A DNA stretch of 64,000 nucleotides from Pantoea wallisii (GCF_002095485.1 NZ_MLFS01000004.1:62001-126000); one strand, 5' to 3'; shown: positions 30,377 to 41,289, counted from the stretch's first letter. The notes: generated by a model from the letters alone, not told the origin. Program-made: numbers and translations.

Positions 30377-31741
30377 ATGAGCCACAGCGACACGATCATC
30401 GCCCAGGCAACGCCGCCCGGCCGCGGTGGCGTTGGCATTCTGCGTATCTCCGGCGCCAAAGCGGCAGAGGTGGCGCAGGCTGTTTTAGGCAAGCTGCCGA
30501 AACCCCGCTATGCCGACTATGTGCTATTCAGCGATGCCGATGGCAGCGTGCTGGATCAGGGCATTGCGCTGTGGTTTCCCGGACCGAACTCCTTTACCGG
30601 CGAAGATGTGCTGGAGCTGCAGGGACACGGCGGCCCGGTGATCCTTGATCTGCTGCTGAAGCGCATTGTCGCGCTGCCCGGCGTGCGCATTGCCCAGCCA
30701 GGTGAGTTTTCTGAACGCGCTTTCCTGAACGATAAGCTTGACCTCGCCCAGGCTGAAGCGATTGCCGATCTGATCGACGCCAGCTCTGAGCAGGCAGCCC
30801 GCTCCGCTGTCAATTCGCTGCAGGGCGCGTTTTCCATGCGCGTTAATGCGCTGGTGGAAGCACTTACTCACCTGCGTATCTATGTGGAAGCCGCTATCGA
30901 CTTCCCGGATGAGGAGATCGACTTCCTGTCTGACGGTAAAATCGAAGCGCAGCTTAATGCGGTGATCGGTGACCTGAATGGCGTACGTGCCGAAGCACGC
31001 CAGGGCAGCCTGCTGCGTGAAGGGATGAAGGTCGTGATTGCTGGTCGCCCGAATGCGGGCAAATCGAGCCTGCTGAATGCGCTGGCGGGTCGTGAAGCCG
31101 CTATCGTCACCGATATTGCCGGCACCACGCGCGACGTCCTGCGCGAACATATTCATATCGACGGTATGCCGCTGCACATTATTGATACCGCCGGCCTGCG
31201 TGAAGCCAGTGACGAAGTCGAACGTATCGGTATTGAGCGCGCGTGGCAGGAGATTGAACAGGCCGATCGCGTGCTGTTTATGGTTGATGGCACCACCACC
31301 GATGCCACCGAAGCCGCCGCTATCTGGCCCGACTTTGTGGCGCGTTTACCGGCCGAACTGCCCATTACCGTGGTGCGTAATAAAGCCGATATGACCAGCG
31401 AGACGCTGGGCCTGACAGAAGTAAATGGCCACTCACTGATTCGCCTCTCCGCGCGTACCGGAGAGGGCGTGGACGCGCTGCGCGACCATCTGAAACAGAG
31501 CATGGGCTTTGCCGGCAATATGGAGGGCGGTTTCCTTGCGCGTCGCCGTCATCTGCAGGCGCTGGAGCTGGCCGCTACGCACTTGCAGCAGGGCAAAGAT
31601 CAGCTGCTGGGCGCCTGGGCAGGCGAACTGCTTGCCGAAGAGCTGCGTCTCGCACAGCAGGCACTGAGCGAAATCACCGGCGAATTTACCTCTGACGATC
31701 TGCTGGGCAGGATTTTCTCCAGTTTCTGTATTGGTAAATAG
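30377..31741 (+). CDS. mnmE: tRNA-modification GTPase MnmE
   Basis: A 454-residue GTPase that, with MnmG (54463-56352), makes 5-carboxymethylaminomethyluridine at the tRNA wobble position. Order: N-terminal tetrahydrofolate-binding domain, helical domain, and an inserted G domain with G1 [10 protein letters not shown]2 TTRDV, G3 DTAGL and G4 NKAD. It ends in the catalytic CIGK. AAGGTG lies 5 bases before the ATG. In E. coli the tna operon follows; here it is absent. Confidence 0.99.
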   Translation: MSHSDTIIAQATPPGRGGVGILRISGAKAAEVAQAVLGKLPKPRYADYVLFSDADGSVLDQGIALWFPGPNSFTGEDVLELQGHGGPVILDLLLKRIVALPGVRIAQPGEFSERAFLNDKLDLAQAEAIADLIDASSEQAARSAVNSLQGAFSMRVNALVEALTHLRIYVEAAIDFPDEEIDFLSDGKIEAQLNAVIGDLNGVRAEARQGSLLREGMKVVIAGRPNAGKSSLLNALAGREAAIVTDIAGTTRDVLREHIHIDGMPLHIIDTAGLREASDEVERIGIERAWQEIEQADRVLFMVDGTTTDATEAAAIWPDFVARLPAELPITVVRNKADMTSETLGLTEVNGHSLIRLSARTGEGVDALRDHLKQSMGFAGNMEGGFLARRRHLQALELAATHLQQGKDQLLGAWAGELLAEELRLAQQALSEITGEFTSDDLLGRIFSSFCIGK

Positions 31742-31752
31742 CCTCTTTCTCA

Positions 31753-31819
31753 GGTCGCCATTAATGGCCACCCTACAGGAATCTCTGCGGTTCTGTAGGG
31801 TGCGCATTATGCGCACCGG
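31753..31819. repeat. Dispersed palindromic repeat, copy A
   Basis: Left hairpin GGTCGCC-ATTAAT-GGCCACC, then CCTACAG opposite CTGTAGG, then right hairpin GGTGCGCAT-TATGCGCACC. The same three-part pattern recurs at 36346-36415 and, degenerate, at 14166-14220. It lies between mnmE and the RutE-like gene in a 223-base gap with no other feature. Confidence 0.75.
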
Positions 31820-31964
31820 GGTCGTTGTAAACATACATCTTTGTTATTTGGCTCCCCCTCTCCTTTGCCGTATAACGGTTGATGGTCGTTGCTAAAGCGC
31901 AGCGGCCGCATCCACTATTCATGCTAAACATCAGGTACGGTTTGTACCTGAACAGGAGAGAAAC

Positions 31965-32555
31965 ATGAGTACACCGCTCGACAGCGTGGCGCTGAATGCG
32001 CTGTTTAATGAAGCCCGCACCCACAGCTACTGGCAGGACAAGCCAATTTCTCAGGACGTACTGAAGCAGCTCTACGCGCTGACCGCGCTGGGCCCGACTT
32101 CGGCGAACTGTTCGCCGGGCCGCTTCGTGTTCGTCACGTCACAGGAAGGCAAAGAGAAGCTGAAACCGGCGCTCTCCTCGGGCAATGTGGATAAAACCAT
32201 GGCGGCACCGGCGACGGTGATTGTGGCGTGGGATCCGGCGTTCTACGAAGCGCTGCCAAGACTGTTTCCGCACGGCGATGCGCGTAGCTGGTTCACCAGC
32301 AGCCCGGATCTGGCCAAAGAGACCGCGTTTCGCAACAGCAGCCTGCAGGCGGGCTATCTGATTCTGGCGGCACGATCGCTGGGACTGGATGCCGGCCCGA
32401 TGTCCGGTTTCGATCCGGCCAAAGTCAACGACGCCTTCTTTGGCGACAGCAAATGGCAGGTTAACCTGTTGATCAATCTGGGCTACGGTGAAGCCAGCAA
32501 ACTGCATCCGCGTTTACCGCGCCTGAGCTTTGAAGAAGCCGGCAAATTTGCCTGA
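31965..32555 (+). CDS. RutE-like nitroreductase-family protein (malonic semialdehyde reductase type)
   Basis: A 196-residue nitroreductase-fold flavoprotein, the same length as E. coli RutE. It shares the segments [45 protein letters not shown] and LNxGYG-type C-terminus with it. RutE reduces malonic semialdehyde in uracil breakdown. Here no rutABCD genes are nearby; the only partner is the convergent RutF-like flavin reductase, so the substrate may differ and I give no symbol. AGGAGAG lies just before the ATG. Confidence 0.82.
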   Translation: MSTPLDSVALNALFNEARTHSYWQDKPISQDVLKQLYALTALGPTSANCSPGRFVFVTSQEGKEKLKPALSSGNVDKTMAAPATVIVAWDPAFYEALPRLFPHGDARSWFTSSPDLAKETAFRNSSLQAGYLILAARSLGLDAGPMSGFDPAKVNDAFFGDSKWQVNLLINLGYGEASKLHPRLPRLSFEEAGKFA

Positions 32556-32563
32556 TTCCGTCG

Positions 32564-32585
32564 CGTCGTGCCGCGGCACGACGCG
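32564..32585. terminator. Perfect 22-base palindrome between convergent genes
   Basis: GCGTCGTGCC-GC-GGCACGACGC forms a 10-base stem midway between the stops of the RutE-like and RutF-like genes. No T-run follows on either strand, so it may be a weak bidirectional stop or an mRNA end-protecting hairpin. Confidence 0.45.
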
Positions 32586-32592
32586 CTTACGC

Positions 32593-33102
32593 TTATCCCA
32601 GCGAGTGAAAACCGCTGTTGAAGTAGATCATCGGTGCTGCCGCTTCGCCCGGCAGGGCAATGCCGACAATACGCGCCAGCAGCACGCTGTGTGTGTTCCA
32701 CTCCACAACCTTCTCCAGCTGACAGTCAAAACTTACCAGCGCATCCGCCAGCACCGGGGCACCGGTATTCAGCGTATGCCATTCGCCACTGCCAAAGCGT
32801 TCATCGCGGCGCGTGGACTGACTGAACTGCGCGCAGAGATCGTCATGCTGTTCGCGCAGCACGTTTACGGCAAAATGACCTGCCTGTAAAAATGCATCGT
32901 GGCTGGATGCACTGCGGTTAACGCACACCAGCAGACTGGGTGGCTCGGCAGCCAGCGAGCTCACCGAGGTGGCGATTAATCCCAGCTTTTCGCCCTGATA
33001 TTCGGTGGTTACCAGCGAAACACCGGCGGTAAGACGGCGCATGCCGTGACGAAATTCATCAAGCGAGATCGATTCCTGGCGAACAGGCGAGGTAACTGAC
33101 AT
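32593..33102 (-). CDS. RutF/HpaC-like flavin reductase
   Basis: A 169-residue flavin reductase of the split-barrel FMN-binding fold. The segments FRHGMRRLTAGVSLVTTE, IATSVSSLAAEPPSLLVCVNR and FAVNVLREQH are typical of RutF and HpaC, which supply reduced FMN to a monooxygenase. The start at 33102 has GGAG 5-6 bases upstream; the longer frame is not supported. No monooxygenase gene is adjacent. It converges on the RutE-like gene. Confidence 0.8.
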   Translation of the reverse strand: MSVTSPVRQESISLDEFRHGMRRLTAGVSLVTTEYQGEKLGLIATSVSSLAAEPPSLLVCVNRSASSHDAFLQAGHFAVNVLREQHDDLCAQFSQSTRRDERFGSGEWHTLNTGAPVLADALVSFDCQLEKVVEWNTHSVLLARIVGIALPGEAAAPMIYFNSGFHSLG

Positions 33103-33395
33103 AACAACTCCGACGTGCATAGTTTGCGATGCGCACGATTGGCAGATGGGTGAATAATCGTTTATGCACTTCGAGGTGCTTTTTTTACCGCCCAAATCCT
33201 ACACCACAACGGCCGCTTCATCACCCTATCCGACATGAACATGCAAAAGCTTCATATGCTAATACAACATGCAGAATTATCACTTTTTCGGCGTTATCTG
33301 AATTTATCCCCTTTCCCTCTAAGCCGGATGCAAACTGATGAGAAAATTCTTACAATGCGGTTGATGATTATCCGACCATTTTCACGGAGCGACAG

Positions 33396-34154
33396 ATGGC
33401 TAGTCATTTTGTTCGTTGGATGGGTAACCCGCCCCTCTCCTCTGAGACAACACGGGTGCCACAGGATGTGATTAACAGCGCCGGACGCTTGCCCGATAAG
33501 CGCCGTGGACGTTTTCTTGCTGCGCGCGAACTGCTGGCGCAACTGATGCTGCGGGTTTACGGCATTCGTGAACTTCCCGCGCTGATTGCCAGCAGCAGCG
33601 GCCGCCCCTGCTTTGCCGATCCCCACCTGCCCGATTTCAGTATCGCCTATGCCGGCAATATGGTTGGCGTACTGCTGGCGGAAGAGGGAGGACGCGCCGG
33701 GCTGGACATGGAAATTGTGCGCGCGCATAGCCGTCAGGCACAGGATGCCCTGACGCAGGATCTCTCCTCGGGTGAGAAAGCCTGGATCAATGCACAGCAG
33801 GATTTTATGGAGGCAGTGACGCAGATCTGGACGCTGCGCCAGAGCATCCTTAAGCTGACGGGCACGGCGGAGAGCAGCAATTCGCTGCGCCTGCATCCGG
33901 CTGCCGGTCGCCTGCGTTCCAGCGTGTATCCCGATATCCAGGCCGTATGCGATGCCGAACCGACGCTGGTATGGTCATGCGCGCTATCGCCAGGCAGTGA
34001 GCGATTACGGCTGTGGGAGATTGATGCGCAGCAGCAGTGGCAGGCACTGCGCGATGTCGAGATGAGCAAACCTAATATCGGGCCGCGTACGCTACGGCTT
34101 ACCAGCCTGCCCGGTGAGCGTACCCTCAGCGCCCCGGAGATGGGACATCCCTGA
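33396..34154 (+). CDS. yieE: YieE, phosphopantetheinyl-transferase-like protein
   Basis: A 252-residue protein with the outline of a 4'-phosphopantetheinyl transferase: SSGRPCF, FSIAYAGNMVGV in the place of the usual F-N-x-S-H-S, the acidic GLDMEIVR (Mg-binding Asp and Glu kept), and WTLRQSILKLTG where active enzymes have W-x-x-K-E. The same deviations occur in E. coli YieE as I recall it, and the position just before adeP matches. GGAG lies 6 bases before the ATG. Whether it transfers phosphopantetheine is doubtful. Confidence 0.82.
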   Translation: MASHFVRWMGNPPLSSETTRVPQDVINSAGRLPDKRRGRFLAARELLAQLMLRVYGIRELPALIASSSGRPCFADPHLPDFSIAYAGNMVGVLLAEEGGRAGLDMEIVRAHSRQAQDALTQDLSSGEKAWINAQQDFMEAVTQIWTLRQSILKLTGTAESSNSLRLHPAAGRLRSSVYPDIQAVCDAEPTLVWSCALSPGSERLRLWEIDAQQQWQALRDVEMSKPNIGPRTLRLTSLPGERTLSAPEMGHP

Positions 34155-34157
34155 GAA

Positions 34158-34181
34158 AACAGGCCGCAAACGCGGCCTGTT
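34158..34181. terminator. Bidirectional terminator between yieE and adeP
   Basis: A perfect 10-base stem AACAGGCCGC / GCGGCCTGTT encloses AAAC. T-rich sequence follows on both strands (TTTTC on the minus strand, TCTGTTTA on the plus strand). It separates the convergent yieE and adeP stops. Confidence 0.8.
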
Positions 34182-34185
34182 CTGT

Positions 34186-35498
34186 TTAGTGCGCGTCGAT
34201 AAACGCAATCTTCAGTACAAACAGCAGCGCCACCACCACCACGCACGGGCTGATTTCACGCCAGCGACCGGTTCCCAGTTTCATGACGCAGTAAGAGATA
34301 AAGCCCAGCGCGATCCCCTCAGTGATGGAGAAGCTGAACGGCATCATCGCGGCCGTGACAAACGCAGGCACAGCTTCAGTGAGATCATCCCAGCGCACGC
34401 GCGACAGCGAAGCGGTCATCAAAACACCAACGTAGATCAGCGCACCTGCCGCCGCGTAAGCGGGCACCATCGCCGCCAGCGGTGACAGGAACATCACCAG
34501 CAGGAACAAAATACCGGTGACTACCGCCATCAGCCGGTGCGCCCGCCAATTGCCACACCGGATGAGCTTTCGATATAGGCGGTAACCGACGATGTACCCG
34601 CCAGTGAACCGGTAACCGAACTGATGCTGTCGACATACAGCGCCTGCTTCATACGCGGGAAGGTGCCCTTTTCGTCGGTCAGCCCGGCTTTATCGGTCAC
34701 GCCAATCAGCGTGCCGGAGGAGTCAAACAGATTCACCAGCATAAAGGAGAAGATCACCCCGGCCATACTGATGTTAAATGCCCCTTTGATATCCACCTGG
34801 CCGACCACCGTGGTAATCGCCGGCGGCGCCGCAAACACGCCGGTGAATTTCACGTCGCCCGTCAGCAAGCCAATTGCGGTGGTCACGACTATCGAGACCA
34901 GCACCGCCGCGTGGATGTTGCGCGAGGCCAGAATCGCGATGATGAAGAAGCCAAGCGCACCCAGCAGCACGCTGTGCGAAGCCAGATTGCCTACCGTCAC
35001 AATGGTGTCGGCGTTTGGCACAATAATCCCGGCATTTTTCAGCCCCATCATAGCGATGAACAGGCCGATACCCGCGGTAATGCCAACCCGCAGGCTAAGC
35101 GGAATATTGGCAATCATCCAGTAACGCACACGCAATAGCGTCAGGATCAGCAGGCCAAGCGCACCCCAGAAGATGGCACCCATACCAACCTGCCAGGAGT
35201 AGCCCATTGCGCCAACCACCACGAAAGCGAAGAAGGCGTTCAGGCCCATTGCTGGTGCCAGCGCCACGGGAAGATTGGCCACCAGCCCCATCAGGATGCT
35301 GCCAAACGCCGCAATCAAACAGGTGGTAACAAACACCGCCTGGGTATCCATGCCCGCAACGCCCAGAATCTGCGGGTTAACAAAAACGATGTACACCATC
35401 GTCAGGAAGGTGGTGAAACCGGCAATCACCTCGGTGCGCACCGTGGTACCGTGTTCCTGCAGCCTGAAGATACGCTGCAAAAGGCCCTGATTTGTCAT
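34186..35498 (-). CDS. adeP: Adenine permease AdeP, NCS2 family (frameshifted in this sequence)
   Basis: An inner-membrane purine:proton symporter of the AzgA-like NCS2 branch, about 437 residues when repaired. The first 323 codons read to VAIGGRTG and then meet a stop. One base later in phase the chain continues LMAVVTGILFLLVMFLSPLAAMVPAYAAAGALI to a normal C-terminus. A single missing base in a CC pair (coding strand; near 34533) accounts for it. Substrate motifs ALAPAMGLNAFFAF and SGTLIGVTDKAGL are intact. Position next to yieE and yieH and a PurR-like site upstream favour AdeP over other paralogues. The frameshift is probably a sequencing error. Confidence 0.88.
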
Positions 35499-35567
35499 TT
35501 CGCTATTCCGATGAAAAATTTATCGCCGCGTATCCTATAGGCTTTGGCGCGGCAAAACACGGATTTT

Positions 35568-35583
35568 TCGCAACCGGTTGCCC
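35568..35583. promoter_or_regulatory. PurR-type operator upstream of adeP
   Basis: CGCAACCGGTTGCC (35569-35582) matches the core GCAA-N-CG-N-TTGC of the PurR consensus and is centred about 77 bases upstream of the adeP start. Purine-dependent repression of adeP is known in E. coli. Confidence 0.65.
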
Positions 35584-35648
35584 GGGTCGCTTTCTGCGCT
35601 CAGTGCGCTAGAGTGACAGCTGATTGTTTACTAAAAGGATGATGCACG

Positions 35649-36317
35649 ATGTCAGTTGAATGTATTTTTTTTGATTGCGACGGCACGCTGGTCGATAGCG
35701 AGATGATCTGTACGCAATCCTACGTCAACACCTTTGCCCGCTACGGTATCGAGCTCTCGCTGCAGCAGATGTTTGAACAGTACAAAGGGGTCAAGCTTTA
35801 CGACATCATCCGCGATGTGATGGCGCAGCACCAGGTTGAGCTGCCGCTGGAAGAGGTAGAGGCAGCCTATCGCGCTGAAGTGGCGCGGCTGTTTGATCTC
35901 GATCTGCAGCCGATTGCCGGTGCGAAAACGCTGGTTGAGCGCGTTAAGGTTCCGATGTGCGTGGTGTCGAATGGAACGGTGAAGAAGATGCAGCATTCGC
36001 TGGGATTAACCGGCATGCTGCCGCACCTTGAGGGCCGGCTGTACAGCGGTTACGACATCAACCACTGGAAGCCCGATCCAGAGCTGATGTACCACGCGGC
36101 AGAGCAGATGCAGGTACCGATTGAGAAGTGCATTCTGGTAGATGATTCTGAAGCGGGCGCGCGTGCCGGGATTGCAGCGGGGATTCCGGTGTTTTATTAC
36201 TGCGCCGATGCGCATAATCCGGTGATCGACCACCCGCTGGTGACGCGTTTTGACGATATGGCGCAGTTGCCAGATCTGTGGCAGGCGCGTGGCTGGGATT
36301 TAACCCGCTCGGCATAA
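35649..36317 (+). CDS. yieH: 6-phosphogluconate phosphatase YieH (HAD superfamily)
   Basis: A 222-residue HAD phosphatase with motif I FDCDGTLVDSE (both catalytic Asp), motif II Ser in VVSNGT, the Lys in NHWKPDPEL and motif III LVDDSEAGARAG. The cap is of the helical C1 type. E. coli YieH acts on 6-phosphogluconate and other phosphates. It is divergent from adeP as in E. coli. AGGA lies about 9 bases before the ATG. Confidence 0.95.
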   Translation: MSVECIFFDCDGTLVDSEMICTQSYVNTFARYGIELSLQQMFEQYKGVKLYDIIRDVMAQHQVELPLEEVEAAYRAEVARLFDLDLQPIAGAKTLVERVKVPMCVVSNGTVKKMQHSLGLTGMLPHLEGRLYSGYDINHWKPDPELMYHAAEQMQVPIEKCILVDDSEAGARAGIAAGIPVFYYCADAHNPVIDHPLVTRFDDMAQLPDLWQARGWDLTRSA

Positions 36318-36345
36318 ATACCGACCCTACAAGGTATGTGTATGT

Positions 36346-36415
36346 GGTCGGCATGAATGGCGACCCTACAGGGTTGCGCATCGTGTTATGTAGGGTGCGC
36401 ATTCATGCGCACCGG
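36346..36415. repeat. Dispersed palindromic repeat, copy B
   Basis: GGTCGGCATGAATGGCGACC hairpin, CCTACAG... TGTAGG, then GGTGCGCAT-TC-ATGCGCACC hairpin, as in copy A. A partial extra left half (CCGACCCTACAAGG, 36321-36334) precedes it, so this copy may be a partial tandem. It lies between the ends of yieH and the convergent MFS gene, where it could act as a bidirectional stop. Confidence 0.75.
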
Positions 36416-36430
36416 ATCCAGGCAACAACC

Positions 36431-37669
36431 TCAGCCAATCGCGCCCAGTGAATCTTCGTTGCCCTGCTTCTTCGGCAGCAGGAACAGCGTGGCAACGATA
36501 TCCAGCAGATAAATCAACGCCAGCAGCGTAATCGCCGCGGTAAACGAAATATTTGCTGCCAGCATACCGATCACCAGCGGGCCAAAGCCGCCCACGCCGC
36601 GTCCCAGATTGAACAACACATTCTGCGCTGTGGCGCGCGCCTGCGGCGGGAACGTGTCAGAGATCAGCGCGCCGTAGCCGCCAATCATGCCGTTAACGAA
36701 CATCCCCATAATCGCACCGGTAAACAGCATCACTGTGGGATCGCGCAGCTGCGCGTACACTACCACCATCGCTACCGCGCCGAACTGATACAGCAGGAAG
36801 ATTTTCCAGCGCGCAAAGCGGTCCGCCAGCACGCCGAACAGCCAGATACCGAACGTCATGCCGACCACCGTGACAGCCGTCCACAGGCCGGATTTGGTCA
36901 GGCTAAAGCCGAAGCTGGAGGATAGGTAGCTCGGCATCCAGATCATCAGGCCGTAGTAACCAAAATTCTGTACCGAACAGAGAATAAAAATACCCAGACT
37001 GGCTTTGCTGGTGGCGCGATCGGCAAACAGCAGCCTGATACGCGCGGTAAACGACAGCTGCGGCGTTTTCTCTGCCACGCGGGTAAAGCCCTCCGGCTCG
37101 CCCATGCTGCGGCGAATGACAAACGACACCAGCGCCGGCAGCAGACCGACAAGGAACATGCCGCGCCAGCCAATCACGCTCAGCAGCGGCGGCGTGATAA
37201 ATGCCGCCAGCAGCACACCAAGCTGCCAGCCGATACCAACCCACGCTGAGGCGCGGTTGCGCTTCTCTTGCGGCCAGGCTTCGGCGATCAGCGCCATGCC
37301 GATCCCAAACTCACCGCCCAGCCCCATGCCGGCCAGCGTGCGGTAAGCCAGCAGATCCCAGTAACCCTGCGCCACGGCGCACAGCCCGGTAAACAGTGAG
37401 AACATTAAAATAGTGATAGTCAGAATACGGATACGGCCAAAACGATCGCTGAGATGGCCAAACACGATGCCGCCGATCACCGCGCCAATCAGCGTCCAGG
37501 TGACCAGCGAACCGGCCTGAGAGGGATCGAGCGCCAGCGATACGCTGATTGCCGGTAACATAAAGCCGAGAATCAGCAGGTCAAATCCATCCATGGCGTA
37601 GCCGCTGATGGCCGCCAGCATCGCTTTCGCCGGCGTCACGGCAGTTTTTTTGGGGGTTGCAGAGGACAT
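36431..37669 (-). CDS. MFS transporter, aromatic acid:H+ symporter family
   Basis: A 412-residue, 12-segment inner-membrane transporter. The TM1 motif GYAMDGFDLLILGFMLP carries the Asp pattern DGFD typical of the AAHS family, and the TM2-3 loop has GHLSDRFGRIR. AAHS members import benzoate, shikimate, protocatechuate or similar acids, and sialic acid permease is related. Neighbours (yieH, phoU) give no pathway hint, and no E. coli gene occupies this place, so the substrate is unknown. It may be an acquired or lineage-specific gene. Confidence 0.8.
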   Translation of the reverse strand: MSSATPKKTAVTPAKAMLAAISGYAMDGFDLLILGFMLPAISVSLALDPSQAGSLVTWTLIGAVIGGIVFGHLSDRFGRIRILTITILMFSLFTGLCAVAQGYWDLLAYRTLAGMGLGGEFGIGMALIAEAWPQEKRNRASAWVGIGWQLGVLLAAFITPPLLSVIGWRGMFLVGLLPALVSFVIRRSMGEPEGFTRVAEKTPQLSFTARIRLLFADRATSKASLGIFILCSVQNFGYYGLMIWMPSYLSSSFGFSLTKSGLWTAVTVVGMTFGIWLFGVLADRFARWKIFLLYQFGAVAMVVVYAQLRDPTVMLFTGAIMGMFVNGMIGGYGALISDTFPPQARATAQNVLFNLGRGVGGFGPLVIGMLAANISFTAAITLLALIYLLDIVATLFLLPKKQGNEDSLGAIG

Positions 37670-37743
37670 ATCACAGCACCTGGCAGAAAAAAGTGCGCCA
37701 AGTATAAAGAGAGGCTAACGCGGAGAACAGGTACAAATCGCAA

Positions 37744-37779
37744 CGGCTGCCGGTTAGCCACAGAGGTAACAGGCAGCCG
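37744..37779 (-). terminator. Hairpin downstream of phoU, possible end of pst operon
   Basis: CGGCTGCC (37744-37751) and GGCAGCCG (37772-37779) pair around a 20-base loop, 10 bases after the phoU stop. The T-run is poor, so confidence as a terminator is low. Confidence 0.4.
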
Positions 37780-37788
37780 CAGCGGCGA

Positions 37789-38523
37789 TCAGGAGGGTTT
37801 ATTGCTGCCGTCATCGCCGGACAGCAGTTCATCCAGCCTGTCTCCGCCAACGTGACGAAAATCCTGTCCTTTTACGAAATAGAAGATGATTTCGCAGATG
37901 TTCTGGCAGCGATCGCCAATACGCTCAATCGCGCGCGCGCAGAACAGCGCGGTCAGTACGCTGGGGATGGTGCGCGGATCTTCCATCATGTAGGTCATCA
38001 GCTGGCGCACAATGCCTTCGTACTCTTTATCCACCTTCTTATCTTCGCGGTAGATGTTAATGGCTTCATTAAGATCCATGCGCGCAAAGGCATCCAGTAC
38101 GTCATGCAGCATCTGCACGGTGTGGTGGCCAAGGGATTCAAGGCTCACCAGCAGCGGTAAATGCTGCTGACCGAACTTCTCCAGCGCGGTGCGGCTAATC
38201 TTCTCCGCCACATCGCCGATACGCTCCAGCTCAGAGATGGCTTTGATGATCGCCATCACCAGGCGCAAATCGCTGGCGGTGGGCTGACGTTTGGCGATGA
38301 TGCGCACGCAGGCTTCATCAATCTCCACTTCCATCATGTTGACCTTCTGGTCGCCATCGATTACGCGGCGCGCCAGCTCAGCGTCCTGATTGTGCATGGC
38401 GGTGATCGCATCAGTAAGCTGCTGCTCCACCATGCCACCCATGATCATCACCTGAGTGCGAATGTGCTCCAGCTCGGCATTAAACTGACCGGAGATGTGT
38501 TTGTTCAGATTTAAATTATCCAT
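37789..38523 (-). CDS. phoU: Phosphate signalling protein PhoU
   Basis: A 244-residue all-helical protein made of two PhoU three-helix repeats with the metal-binding acidic motifs (for example [16 protein letters not shown] and [15 protein letters not shown]). It links PstSCAB to the PhoR sensor kinase and damps Pho signalling when phosphate is plentiful. It is last in pstSCAB-phoU, 14 bases after pstB. Confidence 0.98.
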   Translation of the reverse strand: MDNLNLNKHISGQFNAELEHIRTQVMIMGGMVEQQLTDAITAMHNQDAELARRVIDGDQKVNMMEVEIDEACVRIIAKRQPTASDLRLVMAIIKAISELERIGDVAEKISRTALEKFGQQHLPLLVSLESLGHHTVQMLHDVLDAFARMDLNEAINIYREDKKVDKEYEGIVRQLMTYMMEDPRTIPSVLTALFCARAIERIGDRCQNICEIIFYFVKGQDFRHVGGDRLDELLSGDDGSNKPS

Positions 38524-38537
38524 GTGCGTCTCCTGAA

Positions 38538-39314
<777 letters not shown>

Positions 39315-39355
39315 TCATCTCTCATGTGCAGCGCCGCCGAAGCCGCGCCGGAAAA

Positions 39356-40243
39356 TTAATGTTTGCCTTTGGCGAAAACGACGCGCGCTACGATGTTCAG
39401 CAGCAGCACGCACACCGTAATAATCAGTACGCCCGCCCACGCCAGGCTCTGCCACTCGGCAAAGGGGCTCATGGCGAATTTAAAGATGGTCACCGGCAGG
39501 TTAGCGATAGGCTGCATCATGTCGGTGCTCCAGAACTGGTTCGACAGCGCGGTAAACAGCAGCGGTGCCGTTTCACCGGCAATGCGCGCAATCGCCAGCA
39601 GTACGCCGGTGATAATGCCAGAGACCGAGGCTTTCAGCGTGATAGCGGAGATCATCTTCCACTTCGGCGTGCCCAGCGCGTACGCGGCTTCACGCATGCT
39701 GTCCGGTACCAGACGCAGCATGTTTTCGGTAGTGCGGATCACGATAGGCACCTGCAGCAGAGCCAGTGCCACTACGCCGGCCCAGCCGGAGAAGTGCTGC
39801 ATCTGCGACACCACGATGGTGTAAACAAACAGGCCAACCACAATCGACGGAGCCGACAGCAGAATGTCGTTGATGAAACGAATCACTTCCGCCAGCCAGT
39901 GCTTACGTCCGTACTCGGCCAGATAGATACCGGCCATGATGCCCAGCGGCGTACCGAAGAAGGTGGACCAGAAGATCAGCAGGCCGCTGCCCGCCAGCGC
40001 GTTCGCCAGCCCGCCGCCAGCGGTATTCGGCGGCGGCGTTGACTCTGTGAACAGCGACCAGCTCAGGCCATCGATCCCTTTGGTTACCGTGGTGAACAGA
40101 ATCCAGATCAGCCAGAACAGGCCAAATGCCATGGTCAGCAGGGATAACGTCAGGGCAATTTTATTTTTGGTGCTGCGCCACGCCTGCATTTTACGGCGTG
40201 AAGCCGCCAGCTCAGCGCGCGCCTGCATTTCAATTGCTGTCAT
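39356..40243 (-). CDS. pstA: Phosphate ABC transporter permease PstA
   Basis: A 295-residue inner-membrane permease with six hydrophobic segments and the BPD-type coupling-helix motif ([14 protein letters not shown]). It pairs with PstC to form the phosphate channel. It overlaps pstC by 4 bases (40240-40243), which implies coupled translation. Confidence 0.98.
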   Translation of the reverse strand: MTAIEMQARAELAASRRKMQAWRSTKNKIALTLSLLTMAFGLFWLIWILFTTVTKGIDGLSWSLFTESTPPPNTAGGGLANALAGSGLLIFWSTFFGTPLGIMAGIYLAEYGRKHWLAEVIRFINDILLSAPSIVVGLFVYTIVVSQMQHFSGWAGVVALALLQVPIVIRTTENMLRLVPDSMREAAYALGTPKWKMISAITLKASVSGIITGVLLAIARIAGETAPLLFTALSNQFWSTDMMQPIANLPVTIFKFAMSPFAEWQSLAWAGVLIITVCVLLLNIVARVVFAKGKH

Positions 40244-41202
40244 GAACGGGCTCCTTCACTCTTCGCCAGACGCAGGATCATCAGTTTGGAGATCGCCAGT
40301 ACGATAAAAGTAATCACGAACAGGATCAGCCCCAGCTCCATCAGCGCTGCCACGTGCACGCCCGACTCGGCTTCAGCAAATTCGTTCGCCAACGCGGAGG
40401 TGATGCTGTTACCCGGCATAAACAGCGAGGCGCTGTCGAGCTGGTAGGTATTACCGATGATAAAGGTCACTGCCATGGTCTCCCCCAGCGCGCGGCCAAG
40501 TCCGAGCATCACGCCGCCAATCACCCCGTTTTTGGTGAACGGCAGCACGATGCGCCAGATCACCTCCCAGGTGGTGCAGCCGATGCCGTAGGCCGACTCT
40601 TTCATCATTACCGGGGTTTGTTCAAATACGTCACGCATCACCGAGGCAATGTACGGGATGATCATGATGGCGAGGATCACCCCGGCCGCCAGAATACCGA
40701 TACCGAATGCCGGGCCGGAGAACAGTGAGCCAACAATTGGCACATTAGCCAGTACATCGCCCACCGGCGTCTGGAAATATTCGGCAAACAGCGGGGCAAA
40801 GATAAACAGTCCCCACATGCCGTAAACGATGCTGGGAATGGCTGCCAGCAGTTCGATGGCGGTTCCCAGGGGACGGCGCAGCCAGCCGGGTGCCAGCTCG
40901 GTCAGGAACAGGGCAATACCAAAGCTCACCGGCACTGCGATGATCAAGGCAATTAGCGAGGTCACGAGGGTGCCGTAGATCGGCACCAGCGCACCAAATT
41001 CTTCATTTGGCGCATCCCAGGTTTTGGTCCACAGGAAGGAGAGTCCAAACTTCTGGATGCTCGGCCAGGAGGAGAAAATCAGGGAGACGATAATGCCACC
41101 CAGCAGCAGTAACACAATCAGCGCAGATAGCTTTACCAGCGCGCCGAAGATCATGTCGCCTTGCTTGCCCGGTGCTTTAAACGTCGGCTTAGTGGCAGCC
41201 AT
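40240..41202 (-). CDS. pstC: Phosphate ABC transporter permease PstC
   Basis: A 320-residue permease with a cytoplasmic N-terminus and six hydrophobic segments. The coupling motif [20 protein letters not shown] and the [15 protein letters not shown] segment are typical of PstC. It follows pstS after 87 bases that contain a strong hairpin (41230-41249). Confidence 0.98.
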   Translation of the reverse strand: MAATKPTFKAPGKQGDMIFGALVKLSALIVLLLLGGIIVSLIFSSWPSIQKFGLSFLWTKTWDAPNEEFGALVPIYGTLVTSLIALIIAVPVSFGIALFLTELAPGWLRRPLGTAIELLAAIPSIVYGMWGLFIFAPLFAEYFQTPVGDVLANVPIVGSLFSGPAFGIGILAAGVILAIMIIPYIASVMRDVFEQTPVMMKESAYGIGCTTWEVIWRIVLPFTKNGVIGGVMLGLGRALGETMAVTFIIGNTYQLDSASLFMPGNSITSALANEFAEAESGVHVAALMELGLILFVITFIVLAISKLMILRLAKSEGARS

Positions 41203-41229
41203 AGAATTCTCGTTCTCAGAAGGTAATCA

Positions 41230-41249
41230 GGGCGGCGATAGCGCCGCCC
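41230..41249 (-). other. Stem-loop between pstS and pstC
   Basis: A perfect 8-base stem GGGCGGCG / CGCCGCCC around ATAG lies in the pstS-pstC gap and has no T-run. Such hairpins protect the upstream pstS mRNA from 3' decay and help keep PstS in excess over the membrane subunits. Confidence 0.55.
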
Positions 41250-41289
41250 CTCAGATTGGCCCGCTGCAGTCGCAGGCCAGGTGGTTCAC

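Noticed and set aside
35749-36233. Antisense frames within yieH
   Set aside because: They overlap the conserved HAD phosphatase and show no independent signals.
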